A DNA stretch of 64,000 nt from assembly GCA_009103225.1 (NCBI GenBank), contig RHPI01002090.1, forward strand, positions 64,214 to 128,213. The letters are read 5' to 3'. Shown here one piece after another: positions 34,701 to 46,189 of this stretch. Within the stretch, counting starts at the first letter, position 1, and each line of letters begins with the position of its first letter. The DNA comes from Chlorokybus atmophyticus. Lineage: Eukaryota; Streptophyta; Chlorokybophyceae; Chlorokybales; Chlorokybaceae. Below the pieces are notes generated by a model, which had not been told where the DNA came from, ran no database searches, and saw nothing but the letters and a program-made list of their open reading frames with translations. The translations under genes and the position numbers were made by a program.

Positions 34701-35278
34701 GGGGCGGGCGTGGATGTGCCAGCTGGACCGCTGGCGCCCTGCGAGGCCTGAGGTGTGCCTGCGCCTGCGCCTGCAGGAGGCTGCAGGGGCCGCTCGCAGC
34801 TGCTTCCTGCCGGCGTGGGCAGCGTGCGCACATCCACACGCCCACAGGACCTCAGCGACTCCACCAGCTGCTCCGTGGTGAAGCGGGGGCCATACTGGTA
34901 CTGCTGATGTGGATGTTGCTGCTGCTGCTGCTCGGCTTGCAGTGGAGCAGGTCCGGCTTCAGATCCCAGCTGACCAGCAGGACCAGCACAGTCTACAACC
35001 CTCCGAAACCCTTGTTGCTGTTGCTGTTGCTGCTGCTGCTGCTGTTGCTGCAGCTGGTGTTGCTCCAGCAGCTGCTGGTGGTACAGCTGCTGCTGCTGCT
35101 CAGCCGCCGCAGCAGCGTCTACAGCCATGGCTGAGCCGAGCGCAGCTCGTCTGGCCATCACCATCTCCTGCCACTGCGCAGGCATGATGCAGTAGCCCTG
35201 CGGCATTGCCGTGACCGCGGTCCCGGCAACCGCCGCCCCTGCCGCCACCGCCGCCGCCGCCGCCGTGGCGTGCGCCAT
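31737..35278 (-). CDS. AP2 transcription factor with two AP2 domains and a zinc knuckle
   Basis: A nuclear DNA-binding protein of the plant/algal AP2 class, read as one gene of five exons: 34564-35278, 32933-33595, 32218-32847, 31919-32137, 31737-31816, 768 residues. All junctions are phase 1 and in frame. Each AP2 domain is split at the same place: [20 protein letters not shown]...LGYYDT in one exon, then EEEAA(K/R)[16 protein letters not shown](Y/F)P in the next. The module before each domain is also shared: [27 protein letters not shown]. Between the two lies [15 protein letters not shown] (C-x2-C-x6-H-x-C) with poly-Ala before it. The N-terminus is Ala- and Gln-rich (a run of about 13 Gln). 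The last exon (short, after a GTATGC donor) is less certain; reading through the donor instead ends at 31881. Two separate genes with fused reading are less likely because exon B joins exon C in frame. Confidence 0.85.
33702..33759. repeat. Telomere-like hairpin in an AP2 intron
   Basis: TTGTTAGGGTTGCTAGGGTT and GCAAAC on the left pair with GTTTGC and TCTAACCCTAACAA on the right, forming an imperfect stem of about 25 bp. It lies in the intron between exons 1 and 2 of the AP2 gene. Confidence 0.6.
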
Positions 35279-35346
35279 GGTTGAGTTATTCTCTCATTTC
35301 TCAGCAGTTTTGACATTCTGCCTGTCGCCCGCAGCTGGCAGAAAAG

Positions 35347-35420
35347 AAACCCTAATTCCTCTCTACTCGCCGCGCGTCACGTCGCGTGTCTCGAGTCACG
35401 ATCGTAACCTAAAACCCTAA
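35347..35420 (-). promoter_or_regulatory. Two telobox motifs upstream of the AP2 gene
   Basis: AAACCCTAA at 35347-35355 and again at 35412-35420, 70 and 135 bp before the ATG. These could be bound by telobox/Myb-type factors as in plants; function here is inferred. Confidence 0.35.
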
Positions 35421-37070
35421 CCAGAGGCGGCGTTACTCCCGCCAAGCCGAGACACGCTCCAGCCGGTCTGTAGCAGTTAAGCCCCCGGTGACGTAATCAC
35501 ACGGTACACACCCACCTCCTCTCGCACCCAGTACCGAACCACCCCCCTACGTTACACTGTAACGTGACCCAAGCCTGCGACGCGCCCCTGTGGCATGCCC
35601 CGCGCGCCGCTGCAAAAAGCTCGATTGTAGGCGACGCTGATTGGCGGCTTTTAACGACGCGCGCTACCCGTACTAAACGCCCCGCCAAAAGTGCTGTACG
35701 ATCACGGTGTCCTCGTATCATATACTATGATTGAGACGCGCACCGCGCGCGACACGCAACCACCTCTGTGCGAGTTGCCGTACGTACGCCTATAGTGCAC
35801 CGGCTCGCACGTGCAACACACATGCAAACGGCGAACCTTCTAGAGGAAGATTGGCATGTAGACTTACCTGTAAACGGCTTGCGACCACCTGTTGTTGTTG
35901 TTGTTGTTGTATTCCAATGCGGCATTGACGTGTGAAGAAACCAACGCTGATGCTCTGCGTGGTAAGCATATTGCGCTTAGGGTTGGGGTGGTTGTAGCAG
36001 TCTACCTGTAACAGAGTACTTGACGTGCTGTTGGGGTGTGTGGTAGCTGGTAGACTGTTATGTTATGGTAGACTGCTAATAGTAGTCGTGGGGAAGCCAG
36101 ATTAAGTACCGGATCAACGCAGGGATGGACACATGCACATCGGTTGCAGATAGTGAAACAACTTACTAACATGGCAGCATGGTAACCACACTACGTGATA
36201 ACCTCGTTACCTTCATATCAAGTACCAAAGATTGATGTGAACAACGTGCCATGGTGAAGCGTGGAGCTGGCAGGTGAAAGTGCTAACCTTGCCCTTGCCT
36301 GCTCCATTCTTGACTGTTCTATTGCGGCCTACTGGCTTGTTAGTGGTCCCCCGGCAGCATGGTAGCCATAGGAGCTGTCGAGACCAAATAGATTGTGCGA
36401 GAATGACAAGAACCATGCGCAACTGGTTGAAGAAACAGTGGCTGGTAGCAATACAACTTGTTGCATTCGGCAGCTGTGTGTCGGCTAAGGGACGACTGCG
36501 CATGGCAAATGTCACAAGACCCTGAGACTCTGGGTGGTGTTGTTTGCCAATGTGCTCGCCTGATGCATGTGTTGTTGGTGTACACACAACTTGGGTGCGC
36601 AGAGTGCTGCAGCTGCAGCGTGTCCCCGTCATATTGGGCAGTCCAACAACCTGGAGCTGTCAATTGCTGAAGAACTGGCTTTTTAAGATGATATCTGGAT
36701 ACCTGTGTTACCCTGCTGCAAAGCAATGCAGCAATGTTATTGGAAAGGTGGCAAGTAGTATGTTCAGTAGGCACCTCTGTGCCATGGCACAGAGCCTCTG
36801 TGACTCGGCATGCTTGCAATGCACAGAGCGGAGCCACATGCAAAGCAACAACCACCAGCATAGCTGATTGGCAGCAGACACGGACAACAACTGGATAACA
36901 ACAGCTCTTTGACTCATCTGAGTCATGTCACAGTCCAGAATTTGTATTCCAGCACAAAGAGCCCACCACGTGCTGAACTTCTCTACTGCCCCATCCAATA
37001 ATAACTCACCGACGTTATGCACAGACTACTCCGACACTATCAGGATATCCACTAGACCTAACGTCCCTGC
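35421..37070. other. 1.6 kb with no gene called
   Basis: The first 500 bp are CpG-rich and look like promoter DNA. A TTG-trinucleotide run lies at 35891-35910. Open frames at 36.2-36.9 kb have no recognisable domain. Confidence 0.5.
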
Positions 37071-40000
37071 CTACCTCTGCACCCAATCCGCAATGCTCCG
37101 CTGCCCCCTATCCCTCTTCTCCCACTTGTTGCTGCTGTTCCCGCCACCCCCGCGTCCCCCGCGCCCACTCACCCTCCCAACATTCCTACCACCGTGCCCA
37201 CCGCCACGACCACCACCACCACCGCCACCCCCAAACTTCAACGGTACCACAGGCTCCACGTAGTTCGCATCAGGACCTGTTGAGGGGAATACAGTCAGGT
37301 CACTGTGTGTGCACGATTGTACACATGTCTCTGTAACTGCGCATGTGCGTGCGTGTGCGGGAGCGTGTGTGTGCGCACACACACTGCAAGCCAGATTTTG
37401 TCAAATGTGACAAAAATGAGCCATAAAGGGAGTAATCCATCTACCTTTGAGGATGATGCCGTAGCGCTGTTGTTCCTCCGGTGTGAGTCTATACGGGCTG
37501 TGTCGTAGTGATGGTGGCACGTTGGCCAGCGGTGGTATCCAGTGCGCAACATAGGCGCCATCCGAGTCGTAGTTGGAAGCCTGTTTGGGGATGGAGAAGT
37601 AGCGGTCCTCTCTTGGGTCCGTCCCCACGCCCGCGCCGTACGTCCAGTTGCCGTAGTTGGAGTGCGGGTCGTAGTCAAGGAGACAGGTCTCGAACCACTC
37701 CGCACCCATACGCCAGTCAAGACCCATGTCACGAGTCAAAAAGGAGCAGACGATCTGGAAACAGGGTGACATCCTTTCAACCTCATGCAAGGGAGTGACA
37801 CACATGCACCCAAGCACAAACATGGCCCACACCAAAACTGGATATAGTTACCTGTCTGCCTCTGTTGCTCATGTACCCAGTTTCCTTGAGTTCCCTCATG
37901 TTCGCATCCACAAGCGGGTACCTGCGTGTACCGAGTTAAGCAACCACTCACCAACATTCTCACACCCCACACAGAGTCAGTCACAACACCCCACTCCTGC
38001 CTACCCAGTCATGCCGTCGCGCCACGCGGCAAACATCACGTCGTCCCGTCGCCACTCCTTGCCCTGAGTGACGTGCCGCGGCCCGTGGAGGCGGAAGAGC
38101 GAGTCGCCCACGCGCTCGGCGAGGAAGCGGAAATAGTCGCGCCAGATCAGCTCAAACAGGAGCCAGTAGGTGGAGTCGTTCGCAACACGCTCCTTCTCAT
38201 ACCTCTTCACCTGAGATGTTAAAGTAGTCGTTGAGCTATGATGCCTCTCATTAACATGCAGCTAACATGCAGAAAGACAACCCCATCTGCATACTAAACT
38301 ACGATGGGCTATGTTGGTCCTTGCATTACTGACTCCGGCAAAAAGCTTGCTGACTTGTACTACACTGAGCGTTGGACTACACCTGGCTTCAAAATTTGTA
38401 CCATACTGCACTCAAGCGTTGCCCTGTGCTGTGCACTACACGCCGCACGCACCTCACTGTGAATGAGTCGCGGCGATATGCACCCATGCGCCAGCCACGG
38501 CGAGAACTTGGAGCTATAGTCCGCTCCCAGCATCCCATTCCTGGTATGCTTGTACTCCTTCAAGCAATCCTTATCCCAAAAATAATGCTTCATCCTCGCC
38601 AGCGCGACGCTCTCCCCGCCCCGGAACTCCAGCACACCCTTCGGGTCGCCCTTCTGGTCCTCCTGACCCGGGCAGAGGTCCGATATGGAGGGGATAACAC
38701 CCATGTCGAGGCCGGATGGAAGTTGTGCTAATGCCACAGGTGTAGGTAGCGGGTCGCGGATCCGGCTACGGGACTCCACGGACTGCGCAAAGATATGTCC
38801 ATTAAGGGAAAGGAAGAGAGTGGGTGACTGAGTCTGTGCAAGTGCGCGTGGCTGCGTGTGTTTATGCGCGCGCGCATCCGTGCGGGTATGTGTGTCTATG
38901 TGTGTGCACATGCCTTGCGGAAGCTGGTGTAGACGTCGGGGACGTGGTTGAAGTCAAAGGGCAGGTCGTCCGCATGGTACATGGTTCCGCCCCATATCAA
39001 CTCCAGCTTCACCCCAATCCTGACAGAACACAGCACCCCATTAGCCCCAACCCTCTACCACTCACCAACTCAACTGCACTGACACTCACTTGGCAAGCTC
39101 CCTGCGCAGGTTGCGCTCGACAGCGAGCTCTTCAGCGCAAGTCTCTTTCTGGGCATAAACACGGGCAGCGCCGACCTCACGCGCAAGGAGGGGGAGCACC
39201 TCCTCAGGCCGACCCACGCGCACGAGTAAGTCCGATCCACGCTCGCGCAACCGATCACGAAGGTCCTCCACACTCTCAAGGATAAACCTCGCCCTCAACA
39301 CTGATGCAAAGCATCCCACTGTTAGTATATTGTATCACTACCAAAGTAGTACCATATCACTTGCCTCCTGTTTTTGGCATGTGGAATGCGTGTGTTGTGG
39401 CCGATCCGAAGATGCGCGGGTCGAAGCAGTAGGTAGGTAGGAGGGAGGGAGTGGAGGCGGAGTTGGACCCTGAGCCTGGCGCCGAGGAGGCAGCCACCAC
39501 GGCGTCGTGGGCGGCCACCAGAGCGCCGTTGTCGTGCACGCGCAGGTCGTTTCTGGGGTAGGATGGTTGTCAGTGCATGCATGCTTGAAATCGGGTAGCA
39601 CGACTATTATGACGCTTCCATTACAGCCTGTAGTCACTCCATGAGCAGTGAAAGCAAAGCTAAGGCTGTCGTGGTGTTCTGTTAAGAAAAGCGCTGCTGA
39701 TATGTTGTATCTGCGACTCAGTCAAGCAAAGTATACTGAGCACCGATCCGATGTTGAACGCAAGAAAACGTCCTAGACGCGGACTCGCATGCATGTGCTC
39801 ACGCGAACAGTTGTAGGCGCACTCACAACTACTAAACCTCGTAATTGCAACAAACAACAACCACGTAGTTCAACTCATTGAACCTACTTACTTGAACCAT
39901 ACTATGGCTGTGCTCCTGCTCGCCCCGCTGCCGCCCGCTCCCCCGCCGCCGGCGGCCGCCATGCTGGTGACTCTCCTGCTGCTATTGACGCCGTTACCTC

Positions 40001-40097
40001 CGCCGCCAACCCTCGCTACCCGGAACCTCACGAGACACAGCTCCTGCCCTACGCCGCCTAGACGCCACGCGGAAAGCGGGCACCGCAGGACCCGCAT
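37071..40097 (-). CDS. CRY-DASH: DASH-type cryptochrome with organelle leader and RGG tail
   Basis: An FAD/folate flavoprotein of the photolyase family; CRY-DASH members repair CPDs in single-stranded DNA and often reside in organelles. Nine exons: 39892-40097, 39361-39552, 39090-39293, 38914-39019, 38453-38782, 38005-38210, 37852-37921, 37445-37754, 37071-37276, 609 residues. An Arg-rich leader ([18 protein letters not shown]) precedes [19 protein letters not shown]. Further on are [21 protein letters not shown], the [18 protein letters not shown] linker, [44 protein letters not shown] and the CRY-DASH hallmark [20 protein letters not shown] with SIPKQA. The C-terminus is Gly/Arg-rich ([14 protein letters not shown]), an RGG-type RNA/DNA-binding tail. 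Intron 4 starts GC (CGCAAG|GCATGT), forced by the frame. An internal ATG at 39962 would omit the leader. Confidence 0.95.
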
Positions 40098-41217
40098 ACC
40101 AAGCCAACGTCGCCGCCACCGCCGCCGCCGCCGGTTTCACTGCGTCAGGTAGAGTGCATTACGTGTTACCAACTTCAGGTAGAGAATCACAATTGAGAGT
40201 CAGTGAATCAGTCAATGGAAGGGCAACTAAAATGCTGGAGGCTTATCGATGGCCACGTGGACGCGCTCAGACAAAGTGAGAGTGTAACTCGGCGCGGGGT
40301 CGGAGGGGTCACGTGACCAGTCAGCAGTTTGGCGGGAGATCTTTGAGATACGACGCGAGCAGCGGATACGGTGCTGGCAGCGGCCCGGACACGTAACCGA
40401 ACGGACACGCTGCTTTGTCTTAGAGTCGACGTCACCAAGAGCTTATCCCAACTTCATGAAGCAAAGATAACCAATTAAAACCACACTGTCTTCGCCCATT
40501 TTGCCGTAAACATCTTGCATGATTGATTTCTGATAATATAATAATAATTTTTCTGGGCGTTGTCAGTGGTTGCCTTTTATTCGCATAGTCTGAAATACGC
40601 ACAAAGGTGCAGTGCACATGATAAGTTGTCGTTTTATATCTATTGATTTCGTAAATAATTAATATATTGAAGTGCGTTTAAGGTTTGTTTATGCCTCTAT
40701 ACATATATACACATCATCGATCAGGGTAGTTGCTTGACACATTATAGGTGTAAATGTAACACGTTATGTGCTCATGTGCACACTAACAGCATCAATCATG
40801 ATGTCATGTTGCATCATATTAGATGAGCGTTTGTGAATGGCATGAAAACGAAGTGCGCAATTTCTTACATGTACCCAATCATTGTACTTACCGCTTGTAG
40901 ATTTTGTCTCAATATTGTTAACAATTGAGCGTTTTACAAGTCATCTGTTCAAGATATTGTTTAATAGTAAATGCATCAAACTCGGATGTATGAACTGCAA
41001 ATTTCACATTGCAATGCTTGTATCAGAGCATTATTGGTAAGCTTATAAAGCAAATCATATGCATTGACCCCAAGACCGTCTTGATAGCATGTACGAAACA
41101 GCATGCACGCCATGCATGATTGCAAATAAGTATGCATGCGCCAAATGCATTGAACATGATTACGCATCAAGTGCATGTGTGAACATCACATGGGTCATGT
41201 TAACTCAAAACATCAAT
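40098..41217. other. Intergenic between CRY-DASH and the coiled-coil gene
   Basis: The first 350 bp are GC-rich upstream DNA of CRY-DASH. From 40440 the sequence is AT-rich with no gene. Confidence 0.6.
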
Positions 41218-44115
41218 TCAATCTTCGCTCCTTGTTGGCTTGGCCCGCCGCCCGAACGCCGCAGTTGGCTGAGCTTTGCCTCCTTTCAATGCAGCGGAAT
41301 TTTTGCTCTTCTGGTCAGCGGCTTTGACGGCTTGCTGCTGCCGGCTGGTGAAGCTATGGTTACCACCCGCTGCCGGCACGACTCGCTCCGCACCACCCCT
41401 CTGAATGCGCAACAGTATGTGTCACACCAGCAACTACATCATGGTACAATGCACACGTTCGCACTCTTACACATTCACACACACGCATGCACGCGCACGC
41501 GCACGCAAAGCGACCCTCGCACCCGTTGCTGATGGTGCTGTTGCTGTTGTTGTCGCCGTGGAGATGGCGCGAGGCCCTCTTGCCCCCGTCTCGGTGAAAG
41601 CGACCCGTGCTGATGCTGTTGTTGCTGTTGGTGGTGGTGATTGTTATGATGTTGTCGCTGCTGTCCCGCTTCAGGCGACGGCGCCCTCAGGAACTCCGAC
41701 ACGCTCGGTATGGCCACAGAGGCCCCCAACATACCCGTGGTCCCCAACATGGCACCCTCGTCACCCGTCACCCCAAAGTCATCGTCCGGTATCATCGAAG
41801 TGTTTTTGGGCAGCATGCGCGAGGACACCAAGAACACGTCCATCGAGTCCAACCCAACATTGCCACCACCTGAGGGCGTCCGAGGCGTGCCCACAACCCT
41901 GCGAGGGTGTCGAGGCTGTTGTTGGGCTGTGTCCGACTCGTGTGGGCCCGCTCTCAACGACGCAACTGAGTCTCTTAGCAACAGGCTGTCCCCACTACGT
42001 CCGTACTGCCCTGCACGAACACATACGGGTGGTGTCATCATTTGTGGAGTGTACACGCTGCAACGGCATGCCTAGAGGGCGACACTCTAACTGATTACCT
42101 GCAAGCTGGCGCAGGGCTTTCGTGGTGTGCTGCAGCTCATCGTGCGCGTCACGGGACCCGCGCTGAGCCGCCAATCGCTCCATTTCTGCCGCCTGTGTGA
42201 CACACAAGTATATCACACTCGCGTGCACACACACACACACACACACACGCACTCCTCCCCTTTCACCCCTCCCTCACCTGCGCGGCGATTCGTTCTCTTA
42301 GCTCCCTCTGCTCCCTCTGCATCCCCTCCAGCATCGCCGCCACCTCAGGGGGCACACCGCTAGAGCCCGACAGCGAGTGCGACTGGGCCGGGGGCTGCGC
42401 TGCTGCCGGGGGGACCAGCGGCGGGAAGTACACGCCTGAGTCTTGCGCCTGGATTGAAGGGTGAGTTGGTAGAATGATAGTGTTGTGATGAGGGGACTGG
42501 TAGTCGTTGTTTGGTCTCACCTTTGGAGCTCTGTGCTGCGTGTGGGAGGGGTTGTTGTCAATGTGCCGAGTGTGGCTGTGAATGGGGTTGAGGTTCGTGT
42601 TGGCTGGTGGGTATGGCCCGCTGTTGTTGTTGTTTTGTTGTTGTTGGTGGTGGTGGTAGTCTTGTGAGTACTGGTTGTTGTTTGCTGTGTACATGGCTTG
42701 CTCCAGCCTGCCTTGCCTTTCGTCCACCAACTAAAGGACGACAGTACACCGAGTCAAGCTTCAGCATAAGCACAGAACTACAGCAATGGTATCGACTATT
42801 AACTCATTTACCTGCAACTGCGCAGGAGGGGGCATGTATGCACCCGCAGGTGCATACGCGCGCTGTATGTCCCTCGCTTCCTGCAATGCCAGGGTGGGAT
42901 GAGCGTTGATGATGTTGATAGCAATGCTGTTAGTTCTTGACGTATGCGTTCACGTGTTTCAGCGGATGAAGCCGCCGGTCGTTTACCTGTTCTTGCAGCT
43001 GGCGCTTGCGAGCAGCCTCCCTGTCCTTCTTCTCCCTCACCTGCTGCTCTGCACAAACACGGACACAGACACTACATCAAGTTGTTGTCTTTGCCAACCC
43101 ACACTTGTTCTGTCCTCTGGTCTGGTCAGCCCTTAGCATACAAATCAGGTCCACCTACCAAGTTCCAGTGCATAGAGCCTTCTCTGTTCCGCCTTGCGCG
43201 CAGCTTCACTTGCAGACGGCCCCCCCATCAGCTCCGATACGCCCGCCATGAACACGTGCTGCGCATGCTGCTGAGCCTGCTGCTGCTGCTGCTGCTGTTG
43301 CTGCTGGTAGTAGTGCATTTGCTGTTGTTGTTGTTGTTGCTGTCTGTCAGGGTAGTGTCCGTGTGGTGGTTGTTGGTTGTAAGCGTACGGGTGAGCTTGG
43401 CGGTGGAGAGGGTGCTCGTGAGGGGGCCAGGAGGAGACGTCGTGAGAGCGGGGAGGGGGACCTGCCTGTAAGGGTTATGTGTTTGTGCGTGTGCACACGC
43501 AAACACAGAGGCATGCCCATGTACACTCGATCTCAAGTGTCCGTGCAGCACTCGTCGACACTTGCCTGGTATCCGGAGTTGGTGCGGTCGTGCAGCATCT
43601 GCTTCTGTTGTTGCATCTCATCTGCAAGCGACCAAGTTCACGGAAAGGTGTTGTGTGTCTCAGCTTGTGCAGCATCGACACAGATTTTTATGCGTTTAAT
43701 GTAGTGCTGTTGAGCGCAAAAACCTTTGGTTCCCACCCTCCCTTTACCTAGGGTGTTTCTCCAGTCCTGCTGCTGCGGCTCAGCGCGCCAGTCCCCCCGC
43801 CCTATGAACAATCACTGTTTAAAAACAAGAGAGATTCCTTGCCTATGCACTGCAACAGCAGCATGCACACATGTGTGACTACTGAGCCTGAAGAACACTG
43901 TGAGCGCCTGTTCATAGCAACATCACAAAAGAAGCAAAGCTTCAAGTCGTTATCTCTACTTATCACGCTGTAAGAGTTTACCTACTAACAGCTATCCCAT
44001 TACAGATGCACCTATGTGGCCAAATCAACAAACATCAAGACTTCAGGTAAACTGCCTACGTGCTGCCTAAGACACAGCCACATCACTGACCTCGCATGTT
44101 GCGCGGCGCCACCAT
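41218..44115 (-). CDS. Glutamine/histidine-rich coiled-coil protein
   Basis: Eleven exons: 44091-44115, 43748-43801, 43566-43621, 43159-43465, 42987-43048, 42812-42880, 42521-42730, 42278-42448, 42099-42192, 41523-42010, 41218-41400, 572 residues, every junction in phase. The tiny first exon encodes MVAPRNMR. Residues about 85-175 hold poly-Gln runs and then AGVSELMGGPSASEAARKAE with a coiled coil (QRRLYALELEQQVREKKDRE). Later parts are EMQREQ/AAEMERLAAQR helices, His/Gln-rich loops (QQRQHHNNHHHQQQQQHQH) and the basic tail KAQPTAAFGRRAKPTRSED. The RRLYALELEQQVREK pattern recalls centrosomal or ciliary coiled-coil proteins such as CSPP1 or CCDC66, but this is a resemblance only. The intron after exon 3 starts GC (TACCAG|GCAAGT). 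Confidence 0.75.
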
Positions 44116-44885
44116 TGTTCCAGCTTCTCAAGTCTTTAGTCCATGACACCTTGTGTGTGGAGTCTACGCTGCTGATGGTCCTGACCCATGCCTGTCCTCA
44201 TTACCTACTGCAGTCATCAACCACACCGTCCTGTATGCAGCATTATCGACACAGCTGTGTTTGTGTTTTAGTCCCTGGTGTATGTTCAACCATCACCCCT
44301 GGCCGGGTTAGGCCCCACTGTCCGACAGGCCAAGCACTTCCTATACACGGCTATGCACCTATCAATCACCACCAAGGCCTGGCAAAAGTATGCCACTACC
44401 CTAACTCTTCTGTTTGTTCAGGTGGTAGCCAGATATCTGCCGCCTGTCGCCCTGAGAGAGAGGTGGGGCCACACCGCCACTCAGCTGCTGGATTTAGCAG
44501 AGCGCGTGCGCGACGCCCACGTGGCCGGCTGGACGGAGCGGGTCACGTGATCTCCCGCGCGCGAGCGTGATGCGTAATGCGTGATGCGTCACGGCAAGGG
44601 TCAGGCGCGCGCCTATTAGGTGTTAAACAACACCATCACATAACCGCATGATGAACACTACCCTGGTACTGCCCTGTAATGAGCAGGCGATTGTGTACTG
44701 CATTGCGAACTAATTTGTAATGAATGTGTGCATAGCACACTAAGTTGCATGTTTTGAAAATTTCATGTGCAGAAACTGATGCATGCTACCGCATGCGGAC
44801 GGAACACAGTCAACTGACACAAGAGGCAAGTTATAGAAGAAGGATAGCAAGGGTGACACCGGGATTATTAAGCAAGCATAAGACA
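44116..44885. other. Upstream region of the coiled-coil gene
   Basis: GC-rich to about 44620, with TGCGTGATGCG-type repeats at 44570-44595. A plus-strand open frame at 44278-44550 was considered and not called. Confidence 0.45.
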
Positions 44886-44919
44886 TAAGCCCAACGAGCG
44901 GTGCGGCTGATGGGGCGGG

Positions 44920-45170
44920 ATTGGGGCGGCCGGCCGGCCTGGAGGCCGGCATTAGGGCACAAAGACACATCACGCGCACTGAGGGCCATCATATACGGCA
45001 CCCGAGACTACTTGCCTGCCGCGCATACCGAGCAGCCCGCCTGCCTCTCATTGGCTATGCGACGTTTATCAGCTATCGGCCATTCGATTTGTGTTAAACA
45101 AATCGATACCTTCCAAAGCACATCCCCATATCGTGCAATTGCACAAAGTATATGCGAATGAATAACAGAA
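44920..45170 (+). repeat. Dispersed repeat, copy A (GGCCGGCCGGCCT...)
   Basis: Starts GGCCGGCCGGCCTGG and includes CCTCTCATTGGCTATGCGA and CCAAAGCACATCC. It is repeated in the same orientation at 46345-46560 with divergence. Confidence 0.65.
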
Positions 45171-45226
45171 TCCATTCATTTTAAGCATAACATGCACGGT
45201 GCACATATGCGTCATGTGTGCGTTGT

Positions 45227-45300
45227 ACAGTCCACCCCCGCTGAAAGTTTTTGCTCCAAGAGAATAACCCCGTTTGTAGCATACGTTTTGAGATCACCAA
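45227..45300. repeat. TIR-family fragment (CAGTCCACCCCCGCT...)
   Basis: GTACAGTCCACCCCCGCTGA followed by CCAAGAGAATAACCCCGTTT matches, in reverse, 15435-15487 and 15875-15930. It is one end of a MITE-like family. Confidence 0.55.
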
Positions 45301-45394
45301 CGATTCTACAGGCAATGTTAGTGCTTAAAAGAATATAACTAACCGCGAAGAGCATAATATTTTTCATGACATTTTTGCAAATGTAAGTGTGCAT

Positions 45395-45698
45395 ATTCCT
45401 AACATCGAGGGAGTAGCGCGTGACGGGTTTGTCATAAGGCGTAATGAGTGTGATGGACAAGGCGTGAAGGGTACAGTGCAACGCGTAATCAGCGTAATGA
45501 GCGTGATGGCATAATGGACGTGACGTAATGCGCGAGATGTAATAGGCGTGATGGGCGTATTAAACTGCTTTATAGCATACAGATGCTCTTAATGTTAAAG
45601 AGCATATTATGCTTTTTATCGCCAAGAGCATAAACCCGCCAGGAGCAAACTATTTTTGCAGATAAACAGTATGCTCTTAAGGGGGGTAAATTGTACAA
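45395..45698 (-). repeat. Element with AAGAGCATACTGTTTATC terminus, left copy
   Basis: Read on the minus strand it starts TACCCCCCTTAAGAGCATAC at 45698 and runs through TGCTCTTGGCG and CGCCCATCACGCCTATTA. It is the inverted partner of 46190-46350 and is also related to 15030-15350. Confidence 0.6.
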
Positions 45699-45743
45699 TG
45701 AATGTTTTAATGTAATTAGGTACAACTATGTACTATAACTGTA

Positions 45744-46188
45744 CAGTCTACCTCCGCTATAAAAATCACGTGTATTTTTCAGCTTTCATTCCATTAACGG
45801 GGGTATTTCCTTGGCGTTTACAATAGTATATACTTTTATTCTTTACATACTATATATTTTACCAACAGGGGTATTGCGAAACCGTAAGCCACGCTATTAT
45901 ATCTTAACCCGGCATAAATTAAATTGATAATAGTCAATAATAAATTGATTATGTACATAAGTATATATAAGTCTTGTAATATGTTTATGCTTATAATATC
46001 AAAATAAGCATGCCATTAACGAGGTATTCCCCCGTAACAAGACTGAGCTCACTTAAGACTTTAACCCTCCGTTGTAGTCTGATTGCGTCCAAACTATTCA
46101 ATTAACCGACGATATTTGCCTATGAAACCATTGGTCTTTTGCAAATCTATGATCTAAACCAAAGTCTTTTAGCGGGGGTAGACTATAT
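45744..46188. mobile_element. MITE-like element with TIR AGTCTACC.CCGCTA
   Basis: The left end ACAGTCTACCTCCGCTATAA and the right end TTTTAGCGGGGGTAGACT are inverted repeats. The interior (about 445 bp total) has no ORF. Its right part matches 15755-15935 well (GACTGAGC.CACTT, CGATATTTGCCT, TTTGCAAATCTATGATCT). It sits between two oppositely oriented copies of the other element. Confidence 0.65.
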
Positions 46189-46189
46189 A

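Noticed and set aside
34583-35134. Plus-strand Leu-rich ORF across AP2 exon 1
   Set aside because: It is the complement of the CAG-encoded poly-Gln tract of the AP2 protein.
44278-44550. Plus-strand open frame upstream of the coiled-coil gene (VVARYLPPVALRERWGHTAT)
   Set aside because: It has an acceptor-like AG before it and looks partly protein-like, but no upstream exons or start could be found in the 160 bp available beyond the divergent first exon at 44115.
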